A stretch of 64,000 bases of DNA from Acidobacteria subdivision 2 bacterium RH1 MAG20. GTDB taxonomy: Bacteria > Acidobacteriota > Terriglobia > Terriglobales > Acidobacteriaceae. How positions within the stretch are numbered: position 1 is the first letter of the stretch; the number at the start of each line of letters is the position of its first letter. The notes below the pieces were generated by a model. The model was given only the letters and a program-made list of their open reading frames with translations. It was not told the origin of the DNA and ran no database searches. This document shows positions 63,193 to 64,000 of the stretch, in pieces. Location of the stretch: contig NFUO01000081.1 in the NCBI GenBank assembly GCA_002197545.1, forward strand, positions 62,001 to 126,000. The letters run 5' to 3'. The translations under genes were made by a program, and so were the position numbers.

Positions 63193-64000
63193 ATGCCGAC
63201 CACCGAACCCCACATCACTCCCGCTGTCACTCCGGTCACCCCGCAGCCCGAGCGGACGCCTGATCCCTGTGTCGTCGTCATCTTCGGCGCCTCCGGCGAC
63301 CTCACCAAGCGCAAGCTCCTCCCGGCGCTCTATCACCTTGAACAGGCCAATCTTCTGCCCAAGGACTTCGCCGTCGTCGGCGTCGCCCGGCGTCCGCTTC
63401 AGGACTCCTTCGCGGCCGACATGAAGGAGGGCGTCATCGCCGGCGGAGGCGTCGAAGAGTCCGATCCTAAACTCGCACCCTTCATCGGCAAGATCCAGTA
63501 TCACGCCATGAACTTCGACGATCCGTCCGGTTACGACGCCCTTAACAAGCTCCTCGGCGAGATCGACAAAAAGTTCGGCACCTGCGGCAACCGTCTCTTC
63601 TATCTCGCCACTGCACCCGAGTATTTTTCCGACATCATCAACTACCTCGGTCAGCATGGCATGTCGAAGCCCTGCGAAAGCCCTTCATCGGATGGCAAAA
63701 AGAACTGGGTCCGCACCATCATCGAGAAGCCCTTCGGCCACGATCTCGACTCTGCCAGGGCACTCAACGATGAAGTCAACAAGGTCTTCGACGAAGATCA
63801 GATCTTCCGCATCGACCACTACCTCGGTAAAGAGACTGTTCAGAACATCCTCGTCTTCCGCTTCGCCAACGGCATCTTCGAGAACGTCTGGAACCGCAAC
63901 TATATTGACCACGTTGAGATCACCGCCGCCGAATCCATCGGCATCGAAGGCCGCGGACCCTTCTACGAGACCGCCGGGGCTCTTCGCGACGTCGTTCAGA
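63193..64000 (+). CDS. zwf: Glucose-6-phosphate dehydrogenase, partial
   Basis: The ATG at 63193 has a GAGAGG about ten bases upstream; the gene runs off the window after 269 codons. F-G-A-S-G-D-L-T-K-R-K near residue 30-40 is the cofactor motif and R-I-D-H-Y-L-G-K-E the active-site His/Lys signature. It produces 6-phosphogluconolactone. A lactonase gene may follow outside the window. The Pro/Thr-rich N-terminal extension of about 25 residues is unusual. Confidence 0.96.
   Translation, partial: MPTTEPHITPAVTPVTPQPERTPDPCVVVIFGASGDLTKRKLLPALYHLEQANLLPKDFAVVGVARRPLQDSFAADMKEGVIAGGGVEESDPKLAPFIGKIQYHAMNFDDPSGYDALNKLLGEIDKKFGTCGNRLFYLATAPEYFSDIINYLGQHGMSKPCESPSSDGKKNWVRTIIEKPFGHDLDSARALNDEVNKVFDEDQIFRIDHYLGKETVQNILVFRFANGIFENVWNRNYIDHVEITAAESIGIEGRGPFYETAGALRDVVQ

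Overview
The window looks like chromosome from an Acidobacteriota of the Terriglobia/Acidobacteriaceae type (Edaphobacter, Granulicella, Terriglobus relatives). That placement is an inference. It rests on an ADOP-type orphan permease paired with a PadR regulator, dispersed REP-like repeats with sequences I associate with these genomes, a high-GC third-position-biased gene set, and the style of the carbohydrate genes. No tRNA, rRNA, CRISPR array, insertion sequence or prophage was seen.

Layout. 1-5.8 kb: the end of a membrane YdjM/DUF457-type protein, a doubly frameshifted carboxymuconolactone-decarboxylase pseudogene, an ADOP permease with its PadR regulator, a DUF6580-like membrane protein and a DedA/VTT protein. 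5.8-13.4 kb: mog, a TonB-like protein, miaA, a beta-CASP RNA metallo-hydrolase, a glycine-zipper lipoprotein, an alpha-oxoamine synthase (Kbl-like) and an outer-membrane protein. 13.4-18.2 kb: an HTH+TOBE (molybdate-type) regulator, convergent with a pyrR-pyrB-pyrC pyrimidine operon that follows a zinc-ribbon membrane protein and a lipoprotein. 18.3-23.9 kb: MerR and LysR regulators, murJ, iscX, rpsU, a double zinc-finger protein and a lactonase-like MBL protein. 24-27 kb: an AraC/bicupin divergent pair, then rplU-rpmA. 27-28.2 kb: repeats and the remnant of a glycogen-debranching enzyme gene.

28.2-36.3 kb is the most coherent accessory block. A LacI regulator diverges from three secreted enzymes in a row (GH3, GH30, and a GH55-like double beta-helix protein carrying a beta-propeller), and an operator-like palindrome lies inside the shared promoter. 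Together they suggest uptake-linked breakdown of beta-1,3/1,6-glucan, such as fungal cell wall. It is followed by a methyltransferase, a glycosyltransferase, dut and a DUF5996 protein, then purL-purF and purD. Between purF and purD lie VOC and DinB proteins. Next come mntR and mntH with paired palindromic operators, a CBS protein and an FmdE-like protein.

50.2-51.4 kb is an AT-rich island with a poly-G frameshifted unknown gene. Then come typA, an ArsR-SRPBCC pair, a superoxide dismutase with Mn-type residues, and a sugar-phosphate block: GH15 glucoamylase, tkt, a small acidic protein, rpiB, an SDR, a HAD phosphatase, gnd and zwf (cut by the window end). That block connects alpha-glucan breakdown to the pentose phosphate pathway.

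The most unusual non-coding signal is a pair of roughly 225-bp homologous intergenic elements in opposite orientation (21541-21766 and 27064-27300). They have a conserved first block, a central hairpin and a G/C-rich end, and they do not correspond to any RNA family I can name. A second signal is a REP-like repeat that appears to have been absorbed into the coding start of purF.
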